Assembly (NCBI GenBank): GCA_041485885.1
Contig: JBGPKL010000029.1
Location: 1 to 46,644, forward strand
Reading direction: 5' to 3'
From: JACQFZ01 sp041485885
GTDB taxonomy: Bacteria; Pseudomonadota; Gammaproteobacteria; Acidiferrobacterales; Sulfurifustaceae
DNA length: 46,644 nucleotides
The notes under the pieces were generated by a model. The model made no database searches and was not told the origin of the DNA. It saw nothing but the letters and a program-made list of their open reading frames with translations. Below, one piece after another: positions 17,245 to 25,479 of the stretch; positions within the stretch are counted from its first letter, which is position 1; each line of letters starts with the position of its first letter. Both the position numbers and the translations under genes were made by a program.

Positions 17245-18306
17245 CTATTTTTGTTTGGTCGCGCCCTTGCGGTCGGTTTCCACAATCTTCGGCAACTCGC
17301 CTGCGACACGTCGCAATAGATTCTCGATGTTAGCCATACGACCCGTCAGCGCGTTCAACGCAGGCACGAGGGCGTCGAGTTGAGTCATGCGTTGACCGAC
17401 GCCCACGATCGCGCGGGTGTGATCCCTTAGCGCTTGCTGGTAGTCGTCGTTGGTCGCCGGCTGACTGCGCGAGCGCTGCTGATTCACGCGCTTGGCGTAT
17501 GGCAGCCAATTCAGTTCCTCGACGGCGCCGTTTAGGACCACCTCGCTAACGAGCGGCTGGTTGTCCGCGTACGCGCAAACCAACGCCGTGTCGCACAGCG
17601 TATTGATGAGCCGGGGCAGCCCGCCGGTGTACTTGTAAATCAGCGGAAACGCGGCCGGGGCGAAAAGCGGTTTCTCCGCCATCCCCGCCACCTTCAAGCG
17701 ATGCACGATGTACGCCTTCGTATCCGCCTCCGATAGCGAACGGATGTGATACCGCAGCCGGACGCGCTGCAACAATTGCTCGAGCTCGGGCGCTTCGAGC
17801 ATCTCGTTTAGTTGCGGCTGACCGACGAGGATCACATGCAACACCTTCTCTTTGTTCGTTTCGAGCCCGGAAAGCATCCGAATCTCTTCCAGCACCTTGG
17901 GGCTCAGATTGTGCGTATCGTCGATGACGAGCACGAGCTGTTTTCCGCGATGGAATTGATCGATCAGAAAGGTATTCAACATGTCGATCAACTCGACCTT
18001 CTTGGCGTGAAACGGATTCAGCCCGAACTCGACGAGTACGGACTGCAAAAACTCCTCCTCGTTGAGCTGCGTCTGGAATATCTTCGCGACCAGCACGTTG
18101 TCATCAAGCTCCGACAGGAGCTTCTGAATAAGCGTGGTCTTGCCGCAGCCGATTTCACCGGTGATCACGACGAAGCCGTCGCGATTCCACACGGTGTAAT
18201 CCATGTAGGCCTTGGCGCGCGAGTGCGCGTCGCTCATGTAGAGAAAATCGGTGTCCGGAGTGAGCCGGAACGGGAAATCCTTTAAGCCGAAGTATTCTAG
18301 GTACAT
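17245..18306 (-). CDS. AAA+ ATPase, XrtA-associated (ExeA/GspA-like)
   Basis: A 353-residue cytoplasmic ATPase starting MYLEYFGLKDFPFRLTPD. Walker A is GEIGCGKTT (50-58) and Walker B is LVLVIDDTH (124-132). Then come ILVGQPQLNEML and GGLPRLINTLCDTALVCAYA, the sensor and arginine region. This is the ATPase family found in exosortase A loci next to the outer-membrane barrel and the tyrosine kinase; it may power or gate assembly of the export machinery. The C-terminal 90 residues are variable and partly helical. The start is 4 bases after the upstream stop, so it is part of the export operon. Confidence 0.94.
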   Translation of the reverse strand: MYLEYFGLKDFPFRLTPDTDFLYMSDAHSRAKAYMDYTVWNRDGFVVITGEIGCGKTTLIQKLLSELDDNVLVAKIFQTQLNEEEFLQSVLVEFGLNPFHAKKVELIDMLNTFLIDQFHRGKQLVLVIDDTHNLSPKVLEEIRMLSGLETNKEKVLHVILVGQPQLNEMLEAPELEQLLQRVRLRYHIRSLSEADTKAYIVHRLKVAGMAEKPLFAPAAFPLIYKYTGGLPRLINTLCDTALVCAYADNQPLVSEVVLNGAVEELNWLPYAKRVNQQRSRSQPATNDDYQQALRDHTRAIVGVGQRMTQLDALVPALNALTGRMANIENLLRRVAGELPKIVETDRKGATKQK

Positions 18307-18310
18307 TGGG

Positions 18311-19642
18311 CTACCACCGGTAAGGAAGACTGTTGTAACTAACGCTCAGCACCGCACGGTTATCGACATAGTCGGTACCGGGCAGCGTGCTCGAATGATT
18401 CAGCTGCGAGACGGCAAAGCCGCTCGAGACAGTGCGGGTGAACTTGTACTGCAACCCCAAAGCGGCCAGACGGTCTTGATCCTCGCGCACCAGCGCCGGA
18501 AATTGCGTTTTGACGTAGCGATAGGACGCGGTGCCGAGCACTCGCTCGGAAAATGTGTGCGTATACGCGACGTCCGCCCCTTTGGCGTCCTCGTCGTTCT
18601 GCTTGGTGATTTCAAACGCACGCTCGATACGAAACGCCGAGAGCGAAAAGCTATTCGTTCCCGATCGGCGCGAATACAAGGCCGTTAGTTCCTTGGCGAC
18701 GAAAATATCGGTGGTGCTGATCGTCGCGGGGCCGGCGGCCGGTGCGGTCGTCCCCGCCGTGGCGAGCACTTCGGCCGCGGCGTCGGTCAACGCTCTCGAC
18801 GCGGAGAGAGAAAAAGTTGAATCGGACGTGAGCTCGCGCACCCACGACAGCCGTTCGAGCGCGCCGTCGACCTCCTGCTGATTCTCCCGCTTGATTCGGG
18901 TCTGACCGAGATCGAGCGTCAAGTTGTTGCGCGCGAACTTGCTCGCCAATCCCACTGACGCCTCGCTGCGGCGAAAATCGAGCCCGCTCGACCCGCCCGG
19001 ATCGTCAAACGCGACCGACTCGACCAAGTACCCGAGAGAGAATGTCGTGACGGGCGAGGAATGATAGAACCACCGGGCGTTGCCGGTGCGCGAGGTGTTA
19101 TCAGTGTTACCGGCGCCGACGGTATTTGCCGTCGCGTGAAAGGAACTCTCGGCATAGCGTCCACCGACTTGCAACGTTTGCAGCGAACTGATCCGCCAGA
19201 AGGCGTCCGGGCCGGTCGAGAACACGTTCGCATTCACCCGGTTCGCCGGTGTATCCGCTTGCGCCGGGTTCACCCCCACCTGCGTATACACGTCCTGCAC
19301 GGTCCAATGAAACGCTTCCGGCAACGGCTTCCAGACCAATGTTCCGTTCAATCCATAGGTCGTGCTATCGGCGAAGATGTTATGTTGATAGTCGCGGTAC
19401 GTCGCGCTCAGTTGCGCGTGCGTGTCGAGTTCTCGATTGGTTTCGTTGAACAACATTCCGGCACTCAGCGCGTGCGCCAACTCCTCTTGATGATTGGTCG
19501 GCGTCTGCCGTACGTTGTCGCTGTACTCGGCCGCGTACGACAAGTTATACGTAACATCGCCGGCCGCCGCGGTTCGCGACAAGAACGGACTTGCGGAAAA
19601 TAAAACGACCGCCGCATTCGCCACAACCCACTCCCGCCGCAT
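18311..19642 (-). CDS. Outer-membrane beta-barrel protein, PEP-CTERM/XrtA-associated
   Basis: A 443-residue exported protein. Its signal peptide covers about 27 residues (VVLFSASPFLSRTAAAG), and it is then almost entirely alternating amphipathic strands (TYNLSYAAEYSDNVRQTP, SLSASRALTDAA, LGTASYRYVKTQF). It ends VSYNSLPYRW; a terminal aromatic is the usual outer-membrane barrel signal. It matches the hypothetical barrel family that always accompanies the XrtA ATPase and kinase. It may be the outer-membrane export pore or its partner, by inference from context. The kinase gene ends 6 bases upstream. Confidence 0.87.
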   Translation of the reverse strand: MRREWVVANAAVVLFSASPFLSRTAAAGDVTYNLSYAAEYSDNVRQTPTNHQEELAHALSAGMLFNETNRELDTHAQLSATYRDYQHNIFADSTTYGLNGTLVWKPLPEAFHWTVQDVYTQVGVNPAQADTPANRVNANVFSTGPDAFWRISSLQTLQVGGRYAESSFHATANTVGAGNTDNTSRTGNARWFYHSSPVTTFSLGYLVESVAFDDPGGSSGLDFRRSEASVGLASKFARNNLTLDLGQTRIKRENQQEVDGALERLSWVRELTSDSTFSLSASRALTDAAAEVLATAGTTAPAAGPATISTTDIFVAKELTALYSRRSGTNSFSLSAFRIERAFEITKQNDEDAKGADVAYTHTFSERVLGTASYRYVKTQFPALVREDQDRLAALGLQYKFTRTVSSGFAVSQLNHSSTLPGTDYVDNRAVLSVSYNSLPYRW

Positions 19643-19648
19643 GTAGGT

Positions 19649-20563
19649 TCAGTTCTTCCGCGGGTTTTTGTACACGAACCCGCGCCAAAGGTGCGCCAAA
19701 ATCCGCAACCACCATGGCAGGCCAAGCCGCTCTTTCGGCAGTCGCGGCACGTCGCTGAAGACGACGCCGAGCAGCTTCTTCTCTCCGATAATTTTCGCCG
19801 CCGCGGCGATCTGCGCTTCCGTCGCGCTGCCGTACGGAACGACCAACACGGCAAAATCGGCCAGCTCGACGAGAACACGCGCATCCGCGGATTCCACGAT
19901 CGGCGGAGCATCCAACACGATGTAGCGGTCGATGTAACGCCCGCGCAGCTCGTTCAGCAGCTCGCGCATCTTGTTCGAGGTAAAGTATTCGGCCATGTGG
20001 TCGTGGCCGCGGCCGGCGGGGATCACGCGTAACCGCTTCACGCCGACGGAATGAATGACCTGTTCCAAACCGACTCCGTCGCCTTTCAAATAGTCCGTTA
20101 TGCCGCGGGCGTCGCGCGATGAAACGAGATGATCGAGCTTGGGCGCTCCCAGATTGCAGTCGAGCAGCATCGCGGTCTTGCTGTCGTCCAACGAGAAGGC
20201 GATCGCCAAGTTGGTGGCGATCGAGCTGCTACTGCCGGTGTCGGCGCACGAGGTCACCATGATCGTGCAGTTCTTTTGCGCCGTTTGCAGAATCTTCGTG
20301 CGCAGCTCGCGAAACGCGGTTACCGCTTCGACGTCGGCCATGCCGATGTGGATGATCCGCCGTTCGGCGAGAGCGGCGGCGTCCAGAAGTCTAGGCTCCT
20401 GCATACGCGTGAGCGCTTTGGACGCGGCGACGCGATCTGCCTCCCCATGGGGCGCGCTGCGCTGCTCTACGGCGACGATACCGGTACCCGGCGCGGTGGT
20501 TTTTACGGACTGAAGTTGCCCCCGGCCGCGCGCTTTAGCCAATGCCGATTCGATCTTACTCAT
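19649..20563 (-). CDS. XrtA-associated BY-kinase-like ATPase with degraded Walker A
   Basis: A 304-residue homologue of the bacterial tyrosine autokinases (CpsD/EpsG type) that pair with Wzz proteins. AFRELRTKIL (83-92), AMLLDCNLGAPKLD (131-144, Walker A' position) and RYIVLDAPPIVESADA (Walker B) are kept. The P-loop is not: where family members have a GEGKS/T-type motif, this protein reads TSCADTGSSSSIATNLA (104-120), with Ser112 at the catalytic Lys position. The tail has one Tyr (GFVYKNPRKN) instead of a Tyr cluster. It may bind Wzz without phosphorylating. The gene ends 3 bases before the Wzz-type gene's partner region and begins 3 bases after that gene's stop. Confidence 0.88.
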   Translation of the reverse strand: MSKIESALAKARGRGQLQSVKTTAPGTGIVAVEQRSAPHGEADRVAASKALTRMQEPRLLDAAALAERRIIHIGMADVEAVTAFRELRTKILQTAQKNCTIMVTSCADTGSSSSIATNLAIAFSLDDSKTAMLLDCNLGAPKLDHLVSSRDARGITDYLKGDGVGLEQVIHSVGVKRLRVIPAGRGHDHMAEYFTSNKMRELLNELRGRYIDRYIVLDAPPIVESADARVLVELADFAVLVVPYGSATEAQIAAAAKIIGEKKLLGVVFSDVPRLPKERLGLPWWLRILAHLWRGFVYKNPRKN

Positions 20564-20566
20564 GGA

Positions 20567-22129
20567 TTAGAGCACCTCGCTCAATTTGAGCACGCCGGCG
20601 ACGACGACGAAGGCGACCGTAGCGAACACGGCGATCGCCAACCTGTTCAGGCTCCGTCTCGTGCGCACCATCTCGTCCGGCGTGACCAGCCGGGGGACTG
20701 TCGCCAGTACCGGAATTCTCAGCCGTTCGGAAATCAATACCGGCACGCGCGCGCGAGAATCGATCTGCTGAAGCCCGAAAAGTATTCCCAAGGGCAGCAA
20801 CAAACTGCCCACCACGCCGGCCATGACAAAGTGCATGAAGCGAAAGCCGCTCGGCGCCACCGGCAGAGAGGCCGGCTCTTGAATCCGCATCGTCAAGCCT
20901 TGCTTGTTCGCGTCGAGGTTCTTCGACACTCGCGCATTCTCGCGACGTTTGAGCAGGTCGTGATAGATATCGCGGTTCACCTCGTAGTCGCGAGTCAATT
21001 CCGCCAATGTCGCCTCACCACCGTACATTTTGTTCGCACGTTCGAGCTCGGTCTTCAGCAGTTGCTGCGTCTCCGTCAGCCGCGCCGTCAGCGTTTCGAT
21101 ATTGGTCTTGGTGTCCAACAGCTCGGTACGTAGTTTTTGGTAAATCGGCGTGACCCGAACGGTTTCGTCCACTGCGTAACTGTCACCCGACTTGATCGCG
21201 TTCTTGGCCTCCTCCCGTTTTTTACGCTCCCCTTCCGCCAGATCCCGCAACTCCTCGATCTGGTGCTTCAGCCGCACGATGTCGGGATACGTGTCGTGGT
21301 AGCTCAATCGAAGCGCATCGAGCTGCGTTTGGAGGTCGGCAATCCGTGAAACGAATTGGCCTTCACGCGTCAGACTAGTCGCAACCACCGCCTCGCCCGA
21401 CAGCTGCTTCTCGATCGAGCCCTGCTTGATTCGCGCCTCCTTGAGATCGAGCGTCGCCTTTTCGATGCCCGCCTGCAGCGTCGTAATCTTCGTGGTGATC
21501 TGCACCTCGGTTCCCGGCCGCGCATCGACATGCGCGGAGCGGAATTCCTTCAGCGCCTGTTCGGCCTGCGTCAGCTTCTCGTGATACTCCTTGACCTGAC
21601 CGTCGATAAACTCGAAAGCCACCGCGCTTTCTCGCGTCTGAGTCATCGTGCTTTCCTGAATGAACAAGTCGGCGAACTGTTGCGTAATTTTGTGAGCGCG
21701 TTGCGGGTTATCATCCTGGTACTCGACTCTGACGAGATTGGTACCGACGTTCGTGATCCGCGTCGCCTTCTTGACGCTGTCGATGATTTGCTCCTGTTCG
21801 AGCTGAGAGGGGGAAACCGTGCCGAACCAGCCGATCGACTCCATGACCTGATCCATAATCTTGCGCGAGAAGATAATCTCGCGAGCTATCTTGGCGCGGT
21901 CGGTAATGTTGGTCGCCACGGCTGTCCCTTGCATCAGCGGCTGGATAATGCTGCGCTCTTCGACGTATATCGTCGCCGAAGACGTGAAGTTTCTGGGCCA
22001 CGTCAAACCAGCGACAACGAACGCAACGTTGACGAAGACAAATACACCGACCAGCAACCGGCGCCACAGCATCGCTTCGCTCAACAAAACCTTCGGAAGG
22101 TAATGCAATGGCATGTTTGGAGCGTTCAT
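20567..22129 (-). CDS. Chain-length determinant (Wzz/GumC-like), XrtA-associated
   Basis: A 520-residue inner-membrane protein. There is a transmembrane helix near residues 25-43 (LLVGVFVFVNVAFVVAGLTW) and a second near 430-450 (HFVMAGVVGSLLLPLGILF), with a further hydrophobic segment at the extreme C-terminus (LAIAVFATVAFVVVAGVL). The large periplasmic part between them is helical coiled coil (EYHEKLTQAEQALKEF, IEKATLDLKEARIKQGSIEK). This is the polysaccharide co-polymerase architecture that sets chain length and works with the adjacent kinase-like ATPase and the Wza-like lipoprotein. A site GTAAGGG lies 8 bases ahead of the ATG. Confidence 0.93.
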   Translation of the reverse strand: MNAPNMPLHYLPKVLLSEAMLWRRLLVGVFVFVNVAFVVAGLTWPRNFTSSATIYVEERSIIQPLMQGTAVATNITDRAKIAREIIFSRKIMDQVMESIGWFGTVSPSQLEQEQIIDSVKKATRITNVGTNLVRVEYQDDNPQRAHKITQQFADLFIQESTMTQTRESAVAFEFIDGQVKEYHEKLTQAEQALKEFRSAHVDARPGTEVQITTKITTLQAGIEKATLDLKEARIKQGSIEKQLSGEAVVATSLTREGQFVSRIADLQTQLDALRLSYHDTYPDIVRLKHQIEELRDLAEGERKKREEAKNAIKSGDSYAVDETVRVTPIYQKLRTELLDTKTNIETLTARLTETQQLLKTELERANKMYGGEATLAELTRDYEVNRDIYHDLLKRRENARVSKNLDANKQGLTMRIQEPASLPVAPSGFRFMHFVMAGVVGSLLLPLGILFGLQQIDSRARVPVLISERLRIPVLATVPRLVTPDEMVRTRRSLNRLAIAVFATVAFVVVAGVLKLSEVL

Positions 22130-22155
22130 ACGTTAGCCCTTACGGTAGTCACACA

Positions 22156-22803
22156 CTAAAACAAGCGCTCCGGCACCGTGATGACATCTCCCGGCACCAA
22201 CGTGACATTCGTGCCCAATCTTCCTTTGTTCAAGATGTCGCCCAGCTCCACGTCGAGGACCTCCGTCTTGGTTTTATCGCGGCGATAAAGTTTCGTCCGA
22301 TTCGGGGCGGCGAAATCGTTAGTACCTCCCGCCTCGAGCACCGCATCGAGTACCGTCATCCCCTGGCGAAATGGCAGAGAGCGGGGGGTGCGAACGGCGC
22401 CGGTAATGCGCACGCGCGACAAGTACTCGCCGCTACGCAAATCCGTGACGATCACGGTCACACTCGGATCCCGCACATAAGACACCAGGCGGTCGCGAAT
22501 GATTTTCGCCACCTGCTCCGGCGTCATGCCGCCCGCCTGCACGTCGCCGATCAGCGGAACGGAGATCATCCCATCGGGGCGCACCGGCACGCCAACCGAG
22601 AGCTCGGGATTGCGCCAAACGCTGATTTGCAGCCGATCGTCGACTCCGATGCGGTACGTTTCCTCGATGATGGCGCGCGACTCCTTGGACCGCTCCGCGC
22701 TCACCACCTCTTGATTCACTCCCGCACACGAAGCAAGCAGGATACACGCCGTCCCACAGAGGACGAGGGGAACCAGCCCGCATAGTTCTTTCAACGATCT
22801 CAT
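22156..22803 (-). CDS. Polysaccharide export lipoprotein (Wza-like), XrtA-associated
   Basis: A 215-residue outer-membrane lipoprotein: signal peptide with lipobox ILLASC near residue 26, then the poly-export domain YRIGVDDRLQISVWRNPELS with VRPDGMISVPLIGDVQAGGM, and a SLBB-type domain (VRITGAVRTPRSLPFRQGMT, VLDAVLEAGG). It ends at LVPGDVITVPERLF. It should form the periplasmic and outer-membrane conduit with the Wzz-type protein. Three in-frame ATGs exist (22827, 22818, 22803); I chose 22803 because AGAGAG precedes it and the signal peptide is then of normal size. This appears to be the first gene of the export operon. Confidence 0.92.
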   Translation of the reverse strand: MRSLKELCGLVPLVLCGTACILLASCAGVNQEVVSAERSKESRAIIEETYRIGVDDRLQISVWRNPELSVGVPVRPDGMISVPLIGDVQAGGMTPEQVAKIIRDRLVSYVRDPSVTVIVTDLRSGEYLSRVRITGAVRTPRSLPFRQGMTVLDAVLEAGGTNDFAAPNRTKLYRRDKTKTEVLDVELGDILNKGRLGTNVTLVPGDVITVPERLF

Positions 22804-22886
22804 ACTCTCTCTAACCATTCGCACCATTCACTTGTGCCCCAGATTCGGATGATCCACTGATCCGTCAGACGAATGAACAGGCTCTA

Positions 22887-22913
22887 TTGCCTTCTTCCCA
22901 GCCGCCCTACAAT
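22887..22913 (+). promoter_or_regulatory. Weak candidate promoter for the J-domain gene
   Basis: TTGCCT (22887-22892) and TACAAT (22908-22913) are 15 bases apart, short for sigma-70. They lie 63 bases before the J-domain start, in the divergent region shared with the export lipoprotein gene. Confidence 0.25.
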
Positions 22914-22975
22914 ACAACTTCACTACGGACAAGGCGCCAAGCCACTTGACGACGTCTCCACGCAATTCGACTTTC

Positions 22976-23836
22976 ATGGACGACTACACACCTGACTATC
23001 GTACCCTCGGTGTCGAACCGGGGTGCAGCCTGCAAACCCTCAAATCCGCGCGCCGGCGGCTCGTCAAATTCTGGCACCCCGACCGCTACCCAAGCGGTAG
23101 CGCTACACGACTGCGCGCCGAAGAACGGATAAAAGACATCAATACCGCGTTCGATCGGTTGACCGACTACCATCGGACCTTCGGGGTACTCCCTGGTATC
23201 GCCGAGCAACCATCCATGCTCAGCGTCGATTCCACACGGTCCGCCTCGATACACGAGTCCCCGGCTCAAACGAGCCGCAACGATCCACATCCTCGCGCGC
23301 CTTTTCGTTGGATCGCGGTCCTTGCCGCGATTGCCCTAGCCGCAGAAGGATTGCATGTCCTGCTGCGACAAGACGCTGACTCCGGCGCCGCGGCCCTCTC
23401 TGAAAACACGCCCGCTCCCGCGGAACCGTCGCTACCCGCGCAAACCCCACTGTCGCACTCTACGTCCGACAAGTACTTCACCGTCGGTTCCTCGCCGGGC
23501 GAGGTCTATGCCGTCCAGGGAGTGCCTACCTCCATCGAGAACGGCGTCTGGCACTACGGAAAATCCAAGGTGTATTTCACCGGCGGCACCGTTACGTCGT
23601 GGGAACACGATTCCGCAAACCCTCTCAATGCCACCATCCTTCCGAGCGACACAGCCAAAGATCCGCTTTCGTTTACTCTCGGTTCAACTAAGTCCGAAGT
23701 GCGCGCCGTTCAGGGCGCGCCATTGTTCGAAACCGATTCTCTATGGGACTACGGTTTATCTAAGGTGTACTTTCGCGACAACGCGGTCATCGGCTGGGAC
23801 AGCTCGCCGATGCGCCCGCTGAAGGCGCGACGATAG
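22976..23836 (+). CDS. Membrane J-domain protein with two tandem C-terminal repeats
   Basis: Encodes 286 residues. Residues 5-66 form a J-domain: DYRTLGVEPGCSLQTLKSAR, then FWHPDRY with the HPD triad at 34-36, then INTAFDRL. A transmembrane helix follows (RWIAVLAAIALAAEGLHVLL, 111-130), then a Pro-rich linker. Two repeats of about 50 residues come last: 168-217 (FTVGSSPGEVYAVQGVPTSI...) and 233-281 (FTLGSTKSEVRAVQGAPLFE...). The N-terminus should be cytoplasmic, where J-domains recruit DnaK, and the repeats periplasmic. The repeats slightly resemble BamE/SmpA-type folds; that is a guess. The gene converges on epsB, leaving 2 bases between stops. I chose ATG 22976 over a TTG at 22946 because the J-domain begins just after it. 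Confidence 0.82.
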   Translation: MDDYTPDYRTLGVEPGCSLQTLKSARRRLVKFWHPDRYPSGSATRLRAEERIKDINTAFDRLTDYHRTFGVLPGIAEQPSMLSVDSTRSASIHESPAQTSRNDPHPRAPFRWIAVLAAIALAAEGLHVLLRQDADSGAAALSENTPAPAEPSLPAQTPLSHSTSDKYFTVGSSPGEVYAVQGVPTSIENGVWHYGKSKVYFTGGTVTSWEHDSANPLNATILPSDTAKDPLSFTLGSTKSEVRAVQGAPLFETDSLWDYGLSKVYFRDNAVIGWDSSPMRPLKARR

Positions 23837-23838
23837 TC

Positions 23839-25230
23839 TCACCTCGCCCCATTACCGAACAGCACGACCTGCGCGGTTTGCAGCAATATGACAACATCCA
23901 AGAACAGCGAGTGATTTTTCGCGTAATAGAGGTCGTACTGCAATTTCCTGACTGCATCTTCGACTGAAGCGCCGTAGCGATAACGGATCTGCGCCCATCC
24001 GGTAATCCCCGGTTTCACGGTATGTCGACTTAGATAGTACGGAACCTGCTTCGCCAAATCACGGACGAAAAACGGCCGCTCCGGCCGCGGTCCGACAAAA
24101 CTCATGTCGCCCTTCAACACGTTAAAAATCTGCGGCAGTTCGTCGATTCGAAGCTTTCTTATTACGCGCCCAACAGCCGTGATGCGATCATCATCCTGTC
24201 TTGCCCATTGGGGCGTTCCGTTCCGTTCCGCGTCCTGACGCATGCTGCGGAATTTGAGAATTCCGAACATGCGACCGAACTCCCCGACACGCTCTTGTCG
24301 ATAAAGGATCGGCAATCCCGTTTCGAGATAGATCAAAATCGCCGTAAGCACCATGATCGGAAACGTTGCCCCGAGCAAGAGTACGCTAACGACGACGTCG
24401 AAAATTCTTTTTACGATGTATTTGTACGATCCGTGCTCGAATCCGTCCGAGAACACAATCCAGCTTGGATTGAGGCATTCGAGTTGTACTTGACCCGTCT
24501 CCCGCTCGAAGAACGTTGACAGATCCGTCACTACTACTCCCTCGACCTTGCATTGAAGAAGATCGGACATCGGCACACTCCCGCCGCGACGGTCTCGGAC
24601 ACCGACGACAACTTCATCGACCGCGTATTTGTATACGATCGACAACAGCGAGCCAGAATCAGGAAGGATGCGATCCTTGTCTACGTGGTGGTCTTTCGCC
24701 GATAGTGGCAGGTAGCCGACGAGGTGAAACGGTTGGGCGTCTTGATCATCGCGCAGCAGCCGACCGACACCCGCCGCGCGGGTTCCAGTCCCAAGTACCA
24801 ACACTCGCCGCTGAAGCGCTTTTTGATCCACGACGCGGAAAAAAACCGTACGCGCGGCGGCGGCGGCGGCGAAACCGCCCGCAAAGGCGATACCAAACAC
24901 ACCGCGACCCAGGAAGAGGTCCGGATAAACGTAAAAAACGAGGGTCATGGTGACCCATCCGAGTAGGAAGCTGGCGATGAACTTCGCGTAGTACGACCAG
25001 TTACCTCTGGGCACGTCGCGCGTATAGAGCCCAAGCGCTGTCATGCTGGTCAGCATGACCACAGCGAACACGAGGCCCTGAGGCCACGCCGGATTCTTTA
25101 GCGCCTGTGGATCACCGACATCAAAACGAAGAGCGATGCCGAGATAGATCGCTCCAAAAAAAATGCTCGCCTCGAGCAAAGCCAGCAGGATGAGTTGGAT
25201 CGGTACATAGTGACGAAAGATGCGAACCAT
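23839..25230 (-). CDS. epsB: Undecaprenyl-phosphate sugar phosphotransferase (EpsB/WbaP-like)
   Basis: A 463-residue polyprenyl sugar transferase of the exosortase A-associated EpsB type. Four or more N-terminal transmembrane helices (LILLALLEASIFFGAIYLGI onward) precede a Rossmann-like region (RRVLVLGTGTRAAGVGRLL). The C-terminal catalytic domain has KRIFDVVVSVLLLG, LYRQERVGEFGRMFGILKFR, RSMRQDAE, LRIDELPQIFNVLKGDMSFV and GPRPERPFF. It transfers a sugar-1-phosphate to undecaprenyl phosphate to start each repeat unit. I chose ATG 25230 (MVRIFRHYVPIQL) by family length; an ATG at 25323 would add 31 residues and follows GGGGG. Confidence 0.93.
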   Translation of the reverse strand: MVRIFRHYVPIQLILLALLEASIFFGAIYLGIALRFDVGDPQALKNPAWPQGLVFAVVMLTSMTALGLYTRDVPRGNWSYYAKFIASFLLGWVTMTLVFYVYPDLFLGRGVFGIAFAGGFAAAAAARTVFFRVVDQKALQRRVLVLGTGTRAAGVGRLLRDDQDAQPFHLVGYLPLSAKDHHVDKDRILPDSGSLLSIVYKYAVDEVVVGVRDRRGGSVPMSDLLQCKVEGVVVTDLSTFFERETGQVQLECLNPSWIVFSDGFEHGSYKYIVKRIFDVVVSVLLLGATFPIMVLTAILIYLETGLPILYRQERVGEFGRMFGILKFRSMRQDAERNGTPQWARQDDDRITAVGRVIRKLRIDELPQIFNVLKGDMSFVGPRPERPFFVRDLAKQVPYYLSRHTVKPGITGWAQIRYRYGASVEDAVRKLQYDLYYAKNHSLFLDVVILLQTAQVVLFGNGAR

Positions 25231-25433
25231 CGAGAGCCTGAGCGGCGTCGCGCCGCGCAAGCGACGACCCGCGAACTCTCCTTGGCTAACCCAATAAAGA
25301 CCGCTTCCCCCAGAATCCGACATTGCGCCCCCGAGTGGTGCTTTATACGCTCTTCTTACGTGTGCGAACCCGTGCGTCGATCACAATCACACCAGGCTCG
25401 GATACGCTAACAGCGTTTGCAACAAGCTGTAAT

Positions 25434-25447
25434 GGCACTTTAGTGCC
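25434..25447. promoter_or_regulatory. Palindrome GGCACT-TT-AGTGCC, possible operator
   Basis: A perfect 6-bp inverted repeat with a 2-base centre, about 205 bases upstream of the epsB start. It could bind a dimeric regulator. Its TGGCAC half suggests a sigma-54 -24 element, but the -12 spacing is one base short on both strands. Confidence 0.3.
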
Positions 25448-25461
25448 CGTTCCTTACATGG

Positions 25462-25479
25462 ATGTGACTGCTATGTGAC
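25462..25479 (-). promoter_or_regulatory. Tandem 7-N4-7 direct repeat, response-regulator-like site
   Basis: On the minus strand GTCACAT-AGCA-GTCACAT repeats a 7-mer with an 11-bp period. This is the layout of OmpR/PhoB-family binding sites. It lies about 115 bases upstream of the predicted epsB -10. No regulator gene is nearby, so the binder is unknown. Confidence 0.35.

Noticed and set aside
25434..25447. Sigma-54 promoter from TGGCAC in the epsB region
   Set aside because: The -24 half fits, but the -12 GC is one base too close on both strands, so the palindrome reading is preferred.
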